From JANLTP01 sp031363055 (lineage in GTDB: Bacteria > Pseudomonadota > Gammaproteobacteria > Burkholderiales > Burkholderiaceae_E), in assembly GCA_031363055.1 (NCBI GenBank), contig JANLTP010000139.1:1-62108 (forward strand): DNA of 62,108 nucleotides. Reading direction: 5' to 3'. The translations under genes were made by a program, and so were the position numbers. The notes beneath the pieces were generated by a model. The model was not told where the DNA came from and made no database searches. It saw only the letters and a program-made list of their open reading frames with translations. The stretch's first letter is position 1. Every line of letters starts with the position of its first letter. This document shows, piece after piece, positions 1 through 8,843 of the stretch.

Positions 1-61
1 GCCCGCATCGACTGATTCCACTGACGATTGATTGCAAAGGATTGACTTCAAAGTGATCACC

Positions 62-1675
62 ATGCAAGCCAACACGCTGAACGAACTTTCGACCCAACAA
101 GCGCAGGTACTGGCCCATCGGATCGCCTACCGCACCTTACAGCGCGACTGGAGTTTTGCGCAGATCGACGCGTCGGCAAATCGGGCAGCAAACGGATTGT
201 TGTCCATGGGCCTACGCCCGGGCGACCGGGTCGCAGCGCTGACCAAACAGACACCGGAATGCATCATCTTGCTGCTTGGCGCCTGCAAGATCGGCGCGGT
301 CTGCATGCCGGTCAACTGGCGGCTGGCGGCACCCGAACTCGAGTTCATCTTCAGTAACGGCGCGGCCAAAATGCTCCTGTGCGACGAGCAGTTTCTCGAG
401 CTCGCCGCCAGCACGCCCTATGCGCAACAGATGACCGTCGTCTGCACACAAGGCAACGACGGCCATGCAGCAGATGAAGCCAACCAAGCCAACGAAGTCA
501 ATGACGGCCGCCGGGGATTTCTGAGATGGCTGGCGCAGTTCGAAGCCAGCACGCCCGCCTATGTCACAGCGCCCGACGAAACCGCGCTGCAGTTGTATTC
601 ATCGGGAACGACCGGATTACCCAAGGGGGTTGAGCTTACCCACACCAATCTGTTGACCTGCTTCCAGGAACTCGGCACGGAGTTCGGCCTCGACCCGCGT
701 TCGATCATGCTGAATACGTTGCCGACCTTTCACATTTCAGGCGTCGGTCTCGGACTCATGACCTACTCGCTGGGCGCCCAGAGCGTGTTTCACCCGGACT
801 TCGATCCGCGCTGGATTCTGCGCGCCTTTGGCGTTTACCGGATCAGCCAAGTGCTGTTCGTACCGGCGATGATCCAGATGTTGCTGAACACAGAGGGCGT
901 TCGCGAGGCCGACTATTCAACGCTCAAGCAGATGTCGTACGGTGCCTCACCGATTACCGACGCCGTCTTGATCGAGGCGATGCGCACGTTCAAGTGTGAA
1001 TTCCTGCAAGTCTATGGACTGACCGAAACTACCGGCGCCATTACTTATTTGCGTGCCGATGATCATGACCCCGATGGTCCACGCCAATACCTGTTGCGCG
1101 CCGCTGGCCGAGCCGGTGCCGGCGTTGAACTTCGCGTTGTCGATTCAACCAGCGCCAGCGACTGCGCGGACGGCGAAGTCGGGGAGGTCTGGATTCGCAG
1201 TCGTCAAAACATGGCCGGTTATTGGCGCAATGCCCACGCAACGGCTCAAGCGTTCCCCGAGGGACGCGACGCAAGCGGTGGCTGGTTTCGCTCGGGCGAT
1301 GCCGGCTACTTGCGCGACGGCTATCTGTTCATCCACGACCGCATCAAGGACATGATCATCTCGGGCGGTGAGAATATCTACCCGGCTGAACTCGAAAATA
1401 TGCTGATGCAACATCCGGCCATCGCCGATTGTGCCGTGATCGGCGTACCTGATGAGCGCTGGGGTGAGGCCGTCAAGGCCTGTGTGGTGTTACGCAAGGA
1501 GCATTCGGCCACGTCGAGCGAAATCATGGCATTCAGTCGCGACCGGATGGCCCATTTCAAGTGCCCGAAGTCGGTCGATTTTCTCGACATGCTGCCGCGC
1601 AATCCCAGCGGCAAACTACTCAAGTACGTGCTGCGCCAGCCTTACTGGGTCGGGCGCGAGCGGCAAGTCAACTGA
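62..1675 (+). CDS. AMP-dependent acyl-CoA synthetase (fatty-acid/aryl-CoA ligase family)
   Basis: This enzyme activates a carboxylic acid to its CoA thioester through an acyl-adenylate, in the cytoplasm. The ANL-superfamily core motifs are present: the P-loop-like YSSGTTGLPKGVE, YGLTETTG, GWFRSGDAGYLRDGY, and the hinge DRIKDMIISGGENIYPAE. The C-terminal NPSGKLLK carries the catalytic lysine. Length (537 aa) is normal. I chose ATG 62; a TTG at 32 would add ten residues unlike the family. An imperfect triple 9-base repeat at 476-502 encodes EANQANEVN in a variable loop. The last 60 bases overlap the convergent DEP gene. The substrate cannot be told from sequence. Confidence 0.9.
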   Translation: MQANTLNELSTQQAQVLAHRIAYRTLQRDWSFAQIDASANRAANGLLSMGLRPGDRVAALTKQTPECIILLLGACKIGAVCMPVNWRLAAPELEFIFSNGAAKMLLCDEQFLELAASTPYAQQMTVVCTQGNDGHAADEANQANEVNDGRRGFLRWLAQFEASTPAYVTAPDETALQLYSSGTTGLPKGVELTHTNLLTCFQELGTEFGLDPRSIMLNTLPTFHISGVGLGLMTYSLGAQSVFHPDFDPRWILRAFGVYRISQVLFVPAMIQMLLNTEGVREADYSTLKQMSYGASPITDAVLIEAMRTFKCEFLQVYGLTETTGAITYLRADDHDPDGPRQYLLRAAGRAGAGVELRVVDSTSASDCADGEVGEVWIRSRQNMAGYWRNAHATAQAFPEGRDASGGWFRSGDAGYLRDGYLFIHDRIKDMIISGGENIYPAELENMLMQHPAIADCAVIGVPDERWGEAVKACVVLRKEHSATSSEIMAFSRDRMAHFKCPKSVDFLDMLPRNPSGKLLKYVLRQPYWVGRERQVN

Positions 1676-2740
1676 GTAGCTTTCAACATTCTCAAAGCGG
1701 AAAAAGTTTTCGCTGTCCAGAAAATCCTGTTCGTCGAGCACATGCCGAATCATGCCAAGATTCATCAAGGTTTGACCGCAGGTGATGGCCTCACTCAGGC
1801 TGATGCCCAAATTGCTGCGCAACCAGGCGACCGCCTCGCTACCGACAAAACACTTCGGATAACGGCGGGTACGATAGCTGCGATCAGCGATCGGAATGCC
1901 GCCCTCGGCGTCAGTCATGCGCGCGATCGCCTTGGCCATCCGAATCGGTTTCAACCGCGCGCTGGGCCAGCACAGCCGATAAAAATAGTTCTCCGCTTCC
2001 AGGTGGCGTTCACGCGCGACGTGATACAAGAGCCCGGCGTCAACCATCCAGTTACCAATCTCGATGGCCCGTTCAACCGATACCTGCCAGTGCGCAGCCA
2101 GTCCTTGCGCGAGTTCGCTACCCAAAAAACATTCCTCATACGACTTGAGCAAATACTGCCGCGTCTCAACCTTCAGTTCGCCCGCCTGATCGAGCCAGTC
2201 AATCATGTCGGACAGGCTGATACCTTCGCGGGCCAATCGATTCGTCTCGAGGTGCAGCCGGGCCATGGTGTGGTTGGCAAACGCGGCAGGATTAAGGCCA
2301 TGCAAAAACTGTCCGGTCTTGCGTGAATCAAACGATCGACCCAAAGCACCCGAGATTTCATTGGCGACCGGAAAAATTGACTCTTCTCGCTGACCGAGAT
2401 TCATCGCCGGAATGCTCAGCAAGGTGCCTTGATCGACACTGGCCCAACGCTCGATCAATGGGTCAATGACAATCCGGTTGGAAACCAGCAAGGCTACCTT
2501 GCCGCGCACGCCGCTGGCCTTCAGTTCGGCACGCAATTGCAGTACCGAATAGCCGTTACGCTGCAGGTCGGCCAGATCAGCCACAAACAATGCGAGCCGG
2601 ATGTCCTTGGCCTTGAGCGAACCCAGGTGGCGCGATAATTTGACGGCTGGATCGAGCATACGGGCTTCGATCCGATGAGCCGCACAAATCGCCTGTACGA
2701 TTTGCGCCTGCAATGAGTCAGAGGAATAAACAGCGATCAT
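1616..2740 (-). CDS. Tandem DEP-domain protein with receiver-like N-terminus
   Basis: Two copies of a DEP-like winged-helix fold are visible, roughly residues 170-257 and 265-350. They share the signature cFxGSE-(12)-a...G..l...GLi.Hv.....f......yF.F (YEECFLGSEL...NYFYRL and YPKCFVGSEA...NFFRF). Residues 1-100 look like an alpha/beta, CheY-like fold (start MIAVYSSDSL) without the usual phospho-Asp motif. DEP domains are common in eukaryotic signalling and uncommon in bacteria, where they usually accompany signalling proteins. No enzymatic motif is seen, so an adaptor or regulatory role is inference. It overlaps the convergent acyl-CoA synthetase by 60 bp. Confidence 0.7.
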   Translation of the reverse strand: MIAVYSSDSLQAQIVQAICAAHRIEARMLDPAVKLSRHLGSLKAKDIRLALFVADLADLQRNGYSVLQLRAELKASGVRGKVALLVSNRIVIDPLIERWASVDQGTLLSIPAMNLGQREESIFPVANEISGALGRSFDSRKTGQFLHGLNPAAFANHTMARLHLETNRLAREGISLSDMIDWLDQAGELKVETRQYLLKSYEECFLGSELAQGLAAHWQVSVERAIEIGNWMVDAGLLYHVARERHLEAENYFYRLCWPSARLKPIRMAKAIARMTDAEGGIPIADRSYRTRRYPKCFVGSEAVAWLRSNLGISLSEAITCGQTLMNLGMIRHVLDEQDFLDSENFFRFENVESYSVDLPLAPDPVRLAQHVLE

Positions 2741-2856
2741 TCGTCAAATTCTCAGCACTAACGCGCGCCACGGACTCATTGGACAGATCAAATTGATTCA
2801 ATCCCCGATGAACGGTCAATCCAGTCCTGCAATGGTGGTGAATTCAACGAACTTTG

Positions 2857-3525
2857 CTAGATCAATTGATCGGCCAGTCGTTCGATATATTCATCGCGAA
2901 TTCCAAGACCGCGCAAGTGTGAACGAGTCTTGAACAAATAGTCACGATTGCTGCCCAAAATGCCTTCGGCGTGACGAATCCGTTGTAACTGCGCGTCTTC
3001 GCTCAAGCTGCCTTCATAGGCCTGCGTCGTCGGATCAATGACAAAAGCGACCAGCGCAATTTCAATTTGATTCGCGCAAAACCCCTTGACCCATTTAGCT
3101 TCGTAGGCGCCGGTCAACATTTCACGTTGCCAGAGCAGGTGCATCTCCTCGCGGATGACGCTGGCTGGCAGTCGGTAGGCCAGCCCCTGACAGCACCCGC
3201 CCGGCTCGATGCCGAGCATGAGCCCTGGCTGCTCGAGCGTGCCGCGGCCGACCGCGCTGCGCAAGCAAAACGTTCGATGCCAATCGGCGACCGTGACGGT
3301 TCGCGCTTCAGCATAGTGGACGGTCGGGTTCCAGAGCATCGAGCCATAGGCAAACACCCACAGATCATGGTCGGGGGGAACGCTGGCCAACAGCGATTCA
3401 AACCGCGCCAGGCGCTCGTCGGCGGCCAACAAGGTGTTGGCCAACGACAGTTCGGTGAAGCGGCGCAGCAGGGTGCCGTCGGCCAGTGCCTCGCGGGAGA
3501 TAGGACTGTGCGGCTCGGACTTCAT
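2857..3525 (-). CDS. ChaC-like gamma-glutamylcyclotransferase
   Basis: The protein belongs to the ChaC family, which cleaves the gamma-glutamyl bond of glutathione to 5-oxoproline and Cys-Gly. The hallmark substrate loop is present as VFAYGSMLWNP near residue 60, followed by family motifs RTFCLRS, GTLEQPGLMLGIEPGG and CQGLAYRLP, and an acidic region LLWQREM in which the Glu is the likely catalytic base. Length (222 aa) matches bacterial ChaC. It is a single gene between the DEP gene and a divergent lipoprotein. Together with the GSTs and glyoxalase II of this window it suggests an active glutathione pool. Confidence 0.88.
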   Translation of the reverse strand: MKSEPHSPISREALADGTLLRRFTELSLANTLLAADERLARFESLLASVPPDHDLWVFAYGSMLWNPTVHYAEARTVTVADWHRTFCLRSAVGRGTLEQPGLMLGIEPGGCCQGLAYRLPASVIREEMHLLWQREMLTGAYEAKWVKGFCANQIEIALVAFVIDPTTQAYEGSLSEDAQLQRIRHAEGILGSNRDYLFKTRSHLRGLGIRDEYIERLADQLI

Positions 3526-3630
3526 GCAAGGATGGCTGGCAGCCTGTCAGGGTAATTTTCGGATCCGCCAAACATAGCAGAGAATACCGGGATCAGACAA
3601 CCAGATGAATGCGACGACCGGGATGACGCC

Positions 3631-4233
3631 ATGATGACTATTCAACGCACGCTCACTGCAGCGCTTCTTGCATTCTCGCTGGCGCTCAGCGCTTGCGCGC
3701 CATTGATCACCCAGAGTCCAAATGAAGGCTGGCGACCCGTCAATGTAAAGCCGGCGCCGGAGGCTGGCCGGCTGTTGATAGATGGCTATGACGTCGTCGC
3801 CTTTTTTACCGAGAACAAGGCCCGTCCGGGCAGCGCGACCCATCGCAGCGACTACAAGGGGGTCAGCCTGTATTTTGTCAGCGCCGAAAACAAGTCGAAG
3901 TTCGACGCTAACCCGCAGGCCTACCTGCCGCAGTACGGCGGCTATTGCGCCAATGGCATTGTCTACGGCATTCCCTGGGGTGGCGACGGCGATAGCTATC
4001 GCATCTTTAACGGCAAACTTTACATGTTCGGTGGTATCGGTTCGGTCAAGGGGTTCGAGCTCGACGTGCCGGGCAACATTGCGCTGGCCGACAAATACTG
4101 GAAGGAAGAAGTCGAGGGATCAAACGCATTTTTGCAGCGCGTAAAGCGTTATACGTACGCCCGGGTGCCGCACTACCGGACGGGCCCGGAGTTGGCCGCA
4201 TTGGTTGCCGAGAAAGAACGGGCCGGTAAGTAA
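3631..4233 (+). CDS. YHS-domain lipoprotein
   Basis: The N-terminus is a lipoprotein signal: RTLTAALLAFSLALSAC, with lipobox LSAC and a predicted lipidated Cys. The mature part has a YHS-like domain (GYDVVAFFTENKARPGSATHRSDYKGVSLYFVSAENKSKFDANPQAYLPQYGGYCANG), typical of small periplasmic proteins that may bind metal. The central YGGYCANG contains a conserved Cys. Length 200 aa. It stands alone, divergent from chaC, with no operon partner. Function beyond the family description is unknown. Confidence 0.85.
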   Translation: MMTIQRTLTAALLAFSLALSACAPLITQSPNEGWRPVNVKPAPEAGRLLIDGYDVVAFFTENKARPGSATHRSDYKGVSLYFVSAENKSKFDANPQAYLPQYGGYCANGIVYGIPWGGDGDSYRIFNGKLYMFGGIGSVKGFELDVPGNIALADKYWKEEVEGSNAFLQRVKRYTYARVPHYRTGPELAALVAEKERAGK

Positions 4234-4268
4234 ACCGTTACTCAGTGCTCTTGACCCTCACTCAGACC

Positions 4269-5279
4269 TCACTCACCTCTGATTTTTTTGCTGCGAATGA
4301 TTTGCGCCCACTTCTCGGTGTCGGCCTTGAGCAGCACAGCCAGCTCTGCCGATGTAGTTGGCGCGGCCTCGGCACCGCTGGCCGAAAACTTTTCTTTCAC
4401 GGCCGCTGACTCCAGCGTTTTTCGCACCGCCTGATTGATGGTCGCGATGACCGAAGGTGGCGTTTTGGCAGACGCAAACAAGGCATACCAATTATTGGTA
4501 TCCACCCCCGACAGGCCTTGCTCACTGAGTGTCTTCACATCGGGCAGCAATGGGTGGCGCTTGCGATCGGCCAGACCAATCGCCTTGAGTTTGCCCGACC
4601 GAATATGAGTCATCAGACCCGGCACATCGCCAAACAGACCCTGGACCTGACCGCCGATGAGATCAGTAATGGCCGGCGCGATGCCCTTGTAAGGCACGTG
4701 CAGGACATTCGCCCTGCCAACCGCAGCCAATTGTTCAATGGCAAGATGCGGGATGCTGCCAATGCCGCTTGAGGCCATCGCGGTCGGTTCGTTGCGGGCC
4801 TTGCTGGCCGCCACAAACTCGGCCGCAGTATTGGCGGGATTGCCGGCGTTGACCACCAGCACCTCAACATTGTTCGCAACCAGCGATACCGGGGCGAAAT
4901 CGCGCACCGGGTCATAGCTGAGCTTGTCATAGAGCGACGGGTTGATGGCCACCGCTCCGACACTGCTGAACCAGAGTACCGAACCATCGGGCGGCGATTG
5001 CATCACCACGTCTGCCGCGATCGCGCCGTTGCCACCGGCCTTGTTCTCGACAATCACTCGCTGACCCAACTCGCTGGCCAGTTGTTCGGCAAACATCCGT
5101 GCGATGAAATCTACCGGCCCACCGGGCGGAAAGGCGACGACCAGTCGCGTCACTTTGCCGGGCTGGGACTGGGCCCGGATCGGGCGCATCAGTGTAGCGG
5201 TCAACACACCGGGCACCAGCCACTGCATGATTGCTCTGCGTTTTTGCAGACGGCCAGGTATTCGAATGGTTCGGCTCAT
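4269..5279 (-). CDS. Bug-family TTT solute-binding protein
   Basis: This is a periplasmic binding protein of the Bug/TctC family: an export signal over residues 1-37 (ending near IRAQS), then VTRLVVAFPPGGPVDFIARMFAEQL, VENKAGGNGAIAADVV, LHVPYKGIAPAITDLIGGQVQGLFGDVP and GLADRKRHPLLPDVKTL. Such proteins bind carboxylates or aromatic acids. No TctA/TctB membrane genes are nearby, as is usual for orphan Bug proteins. Its ATG overlaps the CoA-transferase stop (ATGA at 5276-5279), so it is translationally coupled to that gene and probably supplies or senses the same acid. Confidence 0.9.
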   Translation of the reverse strand: MSRTIRIPGRLQKRRAIMQWLVPGVLTATLMRPIRAQSQPGKVTRLVVAFPPGGPVDFIARMFAEQLASELGQRVIVENKAGGNGAIAADVVMQSPPDGSVLWFSSVGAVAINPSLYDKLSYDPVRDFAPVSLVANNVEVLVVNAGNPANTAAEFVAASKARNEPTAMASSGIGSIPHLAIEQLAAVGRANVLHVPYKGIAPAITDLIGGQVQGLFGDVPGLMTHIRSGKLKAIGLADRKRHPLLPDVKTLSEQGLSGVDTNNWYALFASAKTPPSVIATINQAVRKTLESAAVKEKFSASGAEAAPTTSAELAVLLKADTEKWAQIIRSKKIRGE

Positions 5280-6415
5280 CGGAACTCCTTGCGCAAGGCT
5301 TCATTCTGTTCGCCCAGCGCCGGCGGCGACTCGAAGCGGGCTTCATCCCATTCGGTCAGATACGGCAGCGCTGGCAACAACACGGTTTGGCCATTGACTT
5401 CGACAGGGCGGGTGCGCAGTTGCGGATGATCGATCAGATCCTGCACCGAGTTGATAGCACCATAAGCGGTCTGCGCTGCGCTCAGGCGGCCTACACATTG
5501 CGCATAATCGAGTTGACCGAACACCGCTTGAATCATCGCCTCGAGCTCCATGCGATGCGTCGTGCGCAAATTATTGTCGGCAAACTTCGGGTGCTGCGCC
5601 AGATCGGGTGTCTGCATGACCGACTCACAGAAGTTCGCCCATTCACGCTCATTTTGAATCGACAGCACAAACTCGCGGCCGTCGCTGGCAACGAATGCAC
5701 CGTAGGGAGCAATACTCGGATGCTTCAATCCGACCCGTTCGGGCGCCTTGCCACCGTAGCGGGTCTGCAAATACGGCACCGCCATGAGCTCGGCGGCCGA
5801 ATCGAACAGGGAGACATGAATACCGCTGCCAACACCGCTGCGCTCACGTTGCAACAACGCCTGCTGAATGCCGATCAGCGCGTTCATGCCAGCGGTGATA
5901 TCACAAATGGAAACACCAATGCGCCCCCAGGGACCCGGGGCGCCGCTGACCGCGACCAATCCGCTCTCGGCCTGGACCAGCAGATCGTAGGCCTTCAGTT
6001 GATGGCCCGGTCCGGACTCGCCGTAACCGGAAATATCGCATGTAATCAGACGCGGAAATTGCTCGCGCAAGGTTCTCGAGCCAAAGCCCAGGCGGTCGGC
6101 CGCGCCAGGCGCCAGATTCTGCAGAAACACATCGGCCCCTGCGATCAGTGCGGCCAGTTGCGCCTTGTCGCCGGCTTGCCGCAAGTCGAGCGTGATCGAC
6201 TCCTTGCCACGATTGATCCAGACAAAATAAGACGATTCGCCGAATACCGCGCGATCGTAGCCGCGCGCAAAATCGCCCTCGGGTCGCTCGATCTTGATGA
6301 CTCGGGCGCCTGCATCGGCCAGGCGGCTGGAACAAAACGGCGCGGCCACCGCCTGTTCAAGCGCCACCACTAGCAGGCCGGACAAGGGCGCGTTATTCAT
6401 CGGTGCACTATTCAT
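5276..6415 (-). CDS. Class III CoA-transferase (CaiB/BaiF family)
   Basis: The protein transfers CoA between carboxylic acids. It has the family start LSGLLVVALEQAVAAPFCSSRLADAGARVIKIERPEGDFARGYD, then SITLDLRQAGDK, DVFLQNLAPGAADRLGFG and CDISGYGESGP, and a catalytic Asp probably in YDLLVQAESG. I start at ATG 6415, which overlaps the livF stop (ATGA); the longer frame to 6508 lies inside livF. The first ten residues, MNSAPMNNAP, come from an imperfect 15-bp tandem duplication that includes the start codon. Position inside the liv cluster suggests that the imported acid is converted to its CoA ester. Final length 379 aa. Confidence 0.9.
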   Translation of the reverse strand: MNSAPMNNAPLSGLLVVALEQAVAAPFCSSRLADAGARVIKIERPEGDFARGYDRAVFGESSYFVWINRGKESITLDLRQAGDKAQLAALIAGADVFLQNLAPGAADRLGFGSRTLREQFPRLITCDISGYGESGPGHQLKAYDLLVQAESGLVAVSGAPGPWGRIGVSICDITAGMNALIGIQQALLQRERSGVGSGIHVSLFDSAAELMAVPYLQTRYGGKAPERVGLKHPSIAPYGAFVASDGREFVLSIQNEREWANFCESVMQTPDLAQHPKFADNNLRTTHRMELEAMIQAVFGQLDYAQCVGRLSAAQTAYGAINSVQDLIDHPQLRTRPVEVNGQTVLLPALPYLTEWDEARFESPPALGEQNEALRKEFR

Positions 6416-7071
6416 TGCTGCACCGCCAACGCACCGCGCTCGAGCTCGAGCGTCGTGCAACGCACACGATCGAGCAGGGCACGATTGGATTCGGTAATCA
6501 CCATACATAACTCCGGGCGGACCTCGTACAAACGACTCAGGCTTTCCGCGTATTGCCGAGCCAGCGCGGGGGCCAGACCCTGGAACGGCTCATCGACCAA
6601 CATCAGCCGGGTGCCGACCATCAGGGCGCGCGCCAATGCGGCCATCTTGCCCTGCCCGCCCGAAAGCGCAGCCGCCGAGCGATCCAGCATGGCCTGAATT
6701 TGCGGCACCACGACCAACGTTTCGTCGAGCCGGGTGTTGATCGCCGCATTCGGCATACCAATGGCTTCACACGGCAAACGTAAATTCTCGCGCACCGTCA
6801 TTGTTGGAAACAACACCCGTTCTTCAGGTGCGTAGCCGATTCCCATGGCCGCACGCTCGAACGGTTTGTGATCGGAAAGATTTTCATTGAACACCGACAC
6901 ACTACCCTCGCGCAGACGAGTAAAGCCCATGATGGTTCGCAGCAAGGTGGTTTTACCAGCGCCGTTACGCCCCAGCACCGCGTAAGTCGCGCCTGATTGC
7001 AAGGTCATTGAGATATTACGCAGAACCGTAATTCCGGCAATATCGACCGAGACTTGGGTGAGGGTCAACAT
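6412..7071 (-). CDS. livF: Branched-chain-type ABC importer ATPase, LivF-like
   Basis: This is the short LivF-type ATPase (219 aa). It shows Walker A GRNGAGKTT near residue 35, signature LSGGQGKMAALARAL, Walker B LMLVDEPFQGLAP and a switch region. It energises uptake through LivH/LivM together with LivG. It is the last transporter gene of the − strand cluster and overlaps the CoA-transferase start. Its start codon lies in the first copy of a 17-bp repeat array. Homologues import branched amino acids but also many other acids and amides; the neighbouring CoA-transferase favours an organic acid here. Confidence 0.93.
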   Translation of the reverse strand: MLTLTQVSVDIAGITVLRNISMTLQSGATYAVLGRNGAGKTTLLRTIMGFTRLREGSVSVFNENLSDHKPFERAAMGIGYAPEERVLFPTMTVRENLRLPCEAIGMPNAAINTRLDETLVVVPQIQAMLDRSAAALSGGQGKMAALARALMVGTRLMLVDEPFQGLAPALARQYAESLSRLYEVRPELCMVITESNRALLDRVRCTTLELERGALAVQQ

Positions 7072-7143
7072 GGGTCGAGGGCCATCATGGGTGGAGGGTC
7101 AACATGCGTGGCGGGGCAAACATACGTGGCAGGTCAACATGAT
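7062..7143. repeat. Degenerate 17-bp tandem array around the livF start
   Basis: Five units start at 7062, 7079, 7096, 7113 and 7131, with a consensus near GGGTCAACATGCGTGGA. On the − strand each unit contains an ATG or near-ATG followed by a TTGACC-like sequence, so the livF translation start has been copied several times into the livG-livF spacer. The unit is not a multiple of three, so successive starts fall in different frames. No function is established. Confidence 0.75.
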
Positions 7144-7913
7144 CAATGCCCGAGAATCACTGCCCGGACTTCGGCATTATTCATGACTTCCTGCGGCGGT
7201 CCGTCGGCCGCGATCTTGCCGGAGATCCAGGCCGAGACCCGGGTTGCGTAGCTATTCACAATATCGACATCATGCTCGACAAACAGTGCGGTCACGGTAC
7301 GCTCATCGAGCGCTTTCATGATGGTCGACATGAGCGCATGCTTTTCGTCGGCCGCCACGCCGCTGGTGGGTTCATCCATGATCAGCAGTTTCGGATCAAG
7401 CACCAGCGCCTTGGCGACATCGAGCAACTTGCGATGGCCCTCGGGAAGGCTGCCGCACAGGTCACGCGCACGCGCTGACAGCCCGACCAGCTCCAGCACC
7501 CGGTCGACTTCGGATTTCGACACACTGTTTGCGAGCGCCCGAAAAACGCCCAATCGCCCGCTGCGAGCGGCCACCGCGAGTTCAATACTCTCGCGCACCG
7601 TGTGCTCGAGAAACAACTGCGGCAACTGAAACGAGCGCGCGATGCCTTTGCGAACGATCTCGCGCGGATGCAAACCGGTGATGTCCTGACCCGCGAAGCG
7701 CACCGTACCGGCACTCGGCTTCAGGTAACCGGTGACCATATTGATGAAGGTCGTCTTGCCGGCGCCGTTGGCACCAATCACCGCCAGGCGCTCGTTCGCA
7801 AACAAATCAAAATCAATATCGGCGGCGGCCACGACACCACCAAACGACAGTGACAACTTGCGGGTCGACAACAACGGCGCATCGCCCGACGCCGGATTTT
7901 TCGGGTTATCCAT
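7143..7913 (-). CDS. livG: Branched-chain-type ABC importer ATPase, LivG-like
   Basis: This is the longer Liv ATPase (256 aa): Walker A GANGAGKTT, an extended insertion typical of LivG, the divergent signature LPEGHRKLLDVAKAL, and Walker B LLIMDEPTSGV. The C-terminus ends with the LivG-type VIAD-like tail (NNAEVRAVILGH). I use ATG 7913; a GTG at 7919 in frame is the alternative. The first codons overlap the livM stop (7906-7908). A 71-bp spacer, mostly the 17-bp repeat array, separates it from livF. Confidence 0.92.
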   Translation of the reverse strand: MDNPKNPASGDAPLLSTRKLSLSFGGVVAAADIDFDLFANERLAVIGANGAGKTTFINMVTGYLKPSAGTVRFAGQDITGLHPREIVRKGIARSFQLPQLFLEHTVRESIELAVAARSGRLGVFRALANSVSKSEVDRVLELVGLSARARDLCGSLPEGHRKLLDVAKALVLDPKLLIMDEPTSGVAADEKHALMSTIMKALDERTVTALFVEHDVDIVNSYATRVSAWISGKIAADGPPQEVMNNAEVRAVILGH

Positions 7914-8841
7914 GCGCACGCCGATCGAGCTTCACCAGCCAGGCCGACAGTCCCGATGGGGCGACGAATATCAAAATGAGCAGTACCGTTCCAATCGCCA
8001 GTTGCCAGGCGCCGGTCAGCAACGCGGCCGCATAGAGCTTCAAGAACTCGAAGGCAATCGCGCCGATAAAGGCGCCGACCGGTGCTACCGTGCCCCCCAG
8101 AATCGCGATGAAGACGTATTCACCCGAACGTACCCAGTAACCCATTTCAGGCGTGACCAACCCCTGGATCAACGCAAACATGCCGCCGGAGAAACCGCAC
8201 AACAGGGCGGATGCCAAATAGCCCGTCAAAAAGATCGATCGCGCCGACAGACCCAGATACTCGAGTCGTACCTCATTGGTCTTGATCGCCGCCAGCGCCT
8301 GGCCCATCGGCGAGCGATAAAAGCGCTGAATCGCCCAGCAGGAAACCAGCACGAGCAGCACTGAAATGATCAACAAGGCGGATTCGAAATCGGCACGCTC
8401 AAGGGTCATGCCGGCCAACGGCGGGCGCTCCATCCGCAGGCCGTCGGTGCCGCCGGTCACGTTGTAGAACTTGCCGAGCACCGAAAACAACACCATCGAC
8501 AGCGCGAGGTTCAGCATGCCAAAGAAGATGGCCCGATAACGCGACACAAAAAGTCCGACCAGCCAGCCGCTGCACAATCCGATCAGCGCTCCGAGCAAGA
8601 GCAGCAGCAGCGCATCGACGCCTGGATAATTGCGCGACACCGCCACCACTGCATAGCCCGAGAGGCAGGTAAATCCGGCGTGTCCAAACGAGACCTGACC
8701 CGAGCGAATCAGAATGGAGACGCCGAGCGCGGAGAAACCGTACGATAAACCGATGATCAGTGGCGTGCGGGTCCAGGGGAACAGCATTCCGACCAACAGC
8801 ACCAGGACCGATAAAACAATCAGCGCGGCACGCGTCGCCAT
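7906..8841 (-). CDS. livM: Branched-chain-type ABC importer permease, LivM-like
   Basis: A polytopic inner-membrane protein (311 aa) with about eight to ten hydrophobic segments. It has the LivM motifs GLSYGFSALGVSILIRSGQVSFGHAGF near the N-terminus, SPMGQALAAIKTNEVRLEYLGL (the cytoplasmic loop that contacts the ATPase) and GGTVAPVGAFIGAIAF. The start at ATG 8841 lies two bases after the livH stop; a longer frame to 8904 would run into livH. It pairs with LivH to form the channel. Confidence 0.92.
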   Translation of the reverse strand: MATRAALIVLSVLVLLVGMLFPWTRTPLIIGLSYGFSALGVSILIRSGQVSFGHAGFTCLSGYAVVAVSRNYPGVDALLLLLLGALIGLCSGWLVGLFVSRYRAIFFGMLNLALSMVLFSVLGKFYNVTGGTDGLRMERPPLAGMTLERADFESALLIISVLLVLVSCWAIQRFYRSPMGQALAAIKTNEVRLEYLGLSARSIFLTGYLASALLCGFSGGMFALIQGLVTPEMGYWVRSGEYVFIAILGGTVAPVGAFIGAIAFEFLKLYAAALLTGAWQLAIGTVLLILIFVAPSGLSAWLVKLDRRAHG

Positions 8842-8843
8842 GG

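Noticed and set aside
5231..6373. 380-aa frame antisense to the CoA-transferase
   Set aside because: Basic, low-complexity translation with no domain; it mirrors the codon structure of a clear enzyme on the other strand.
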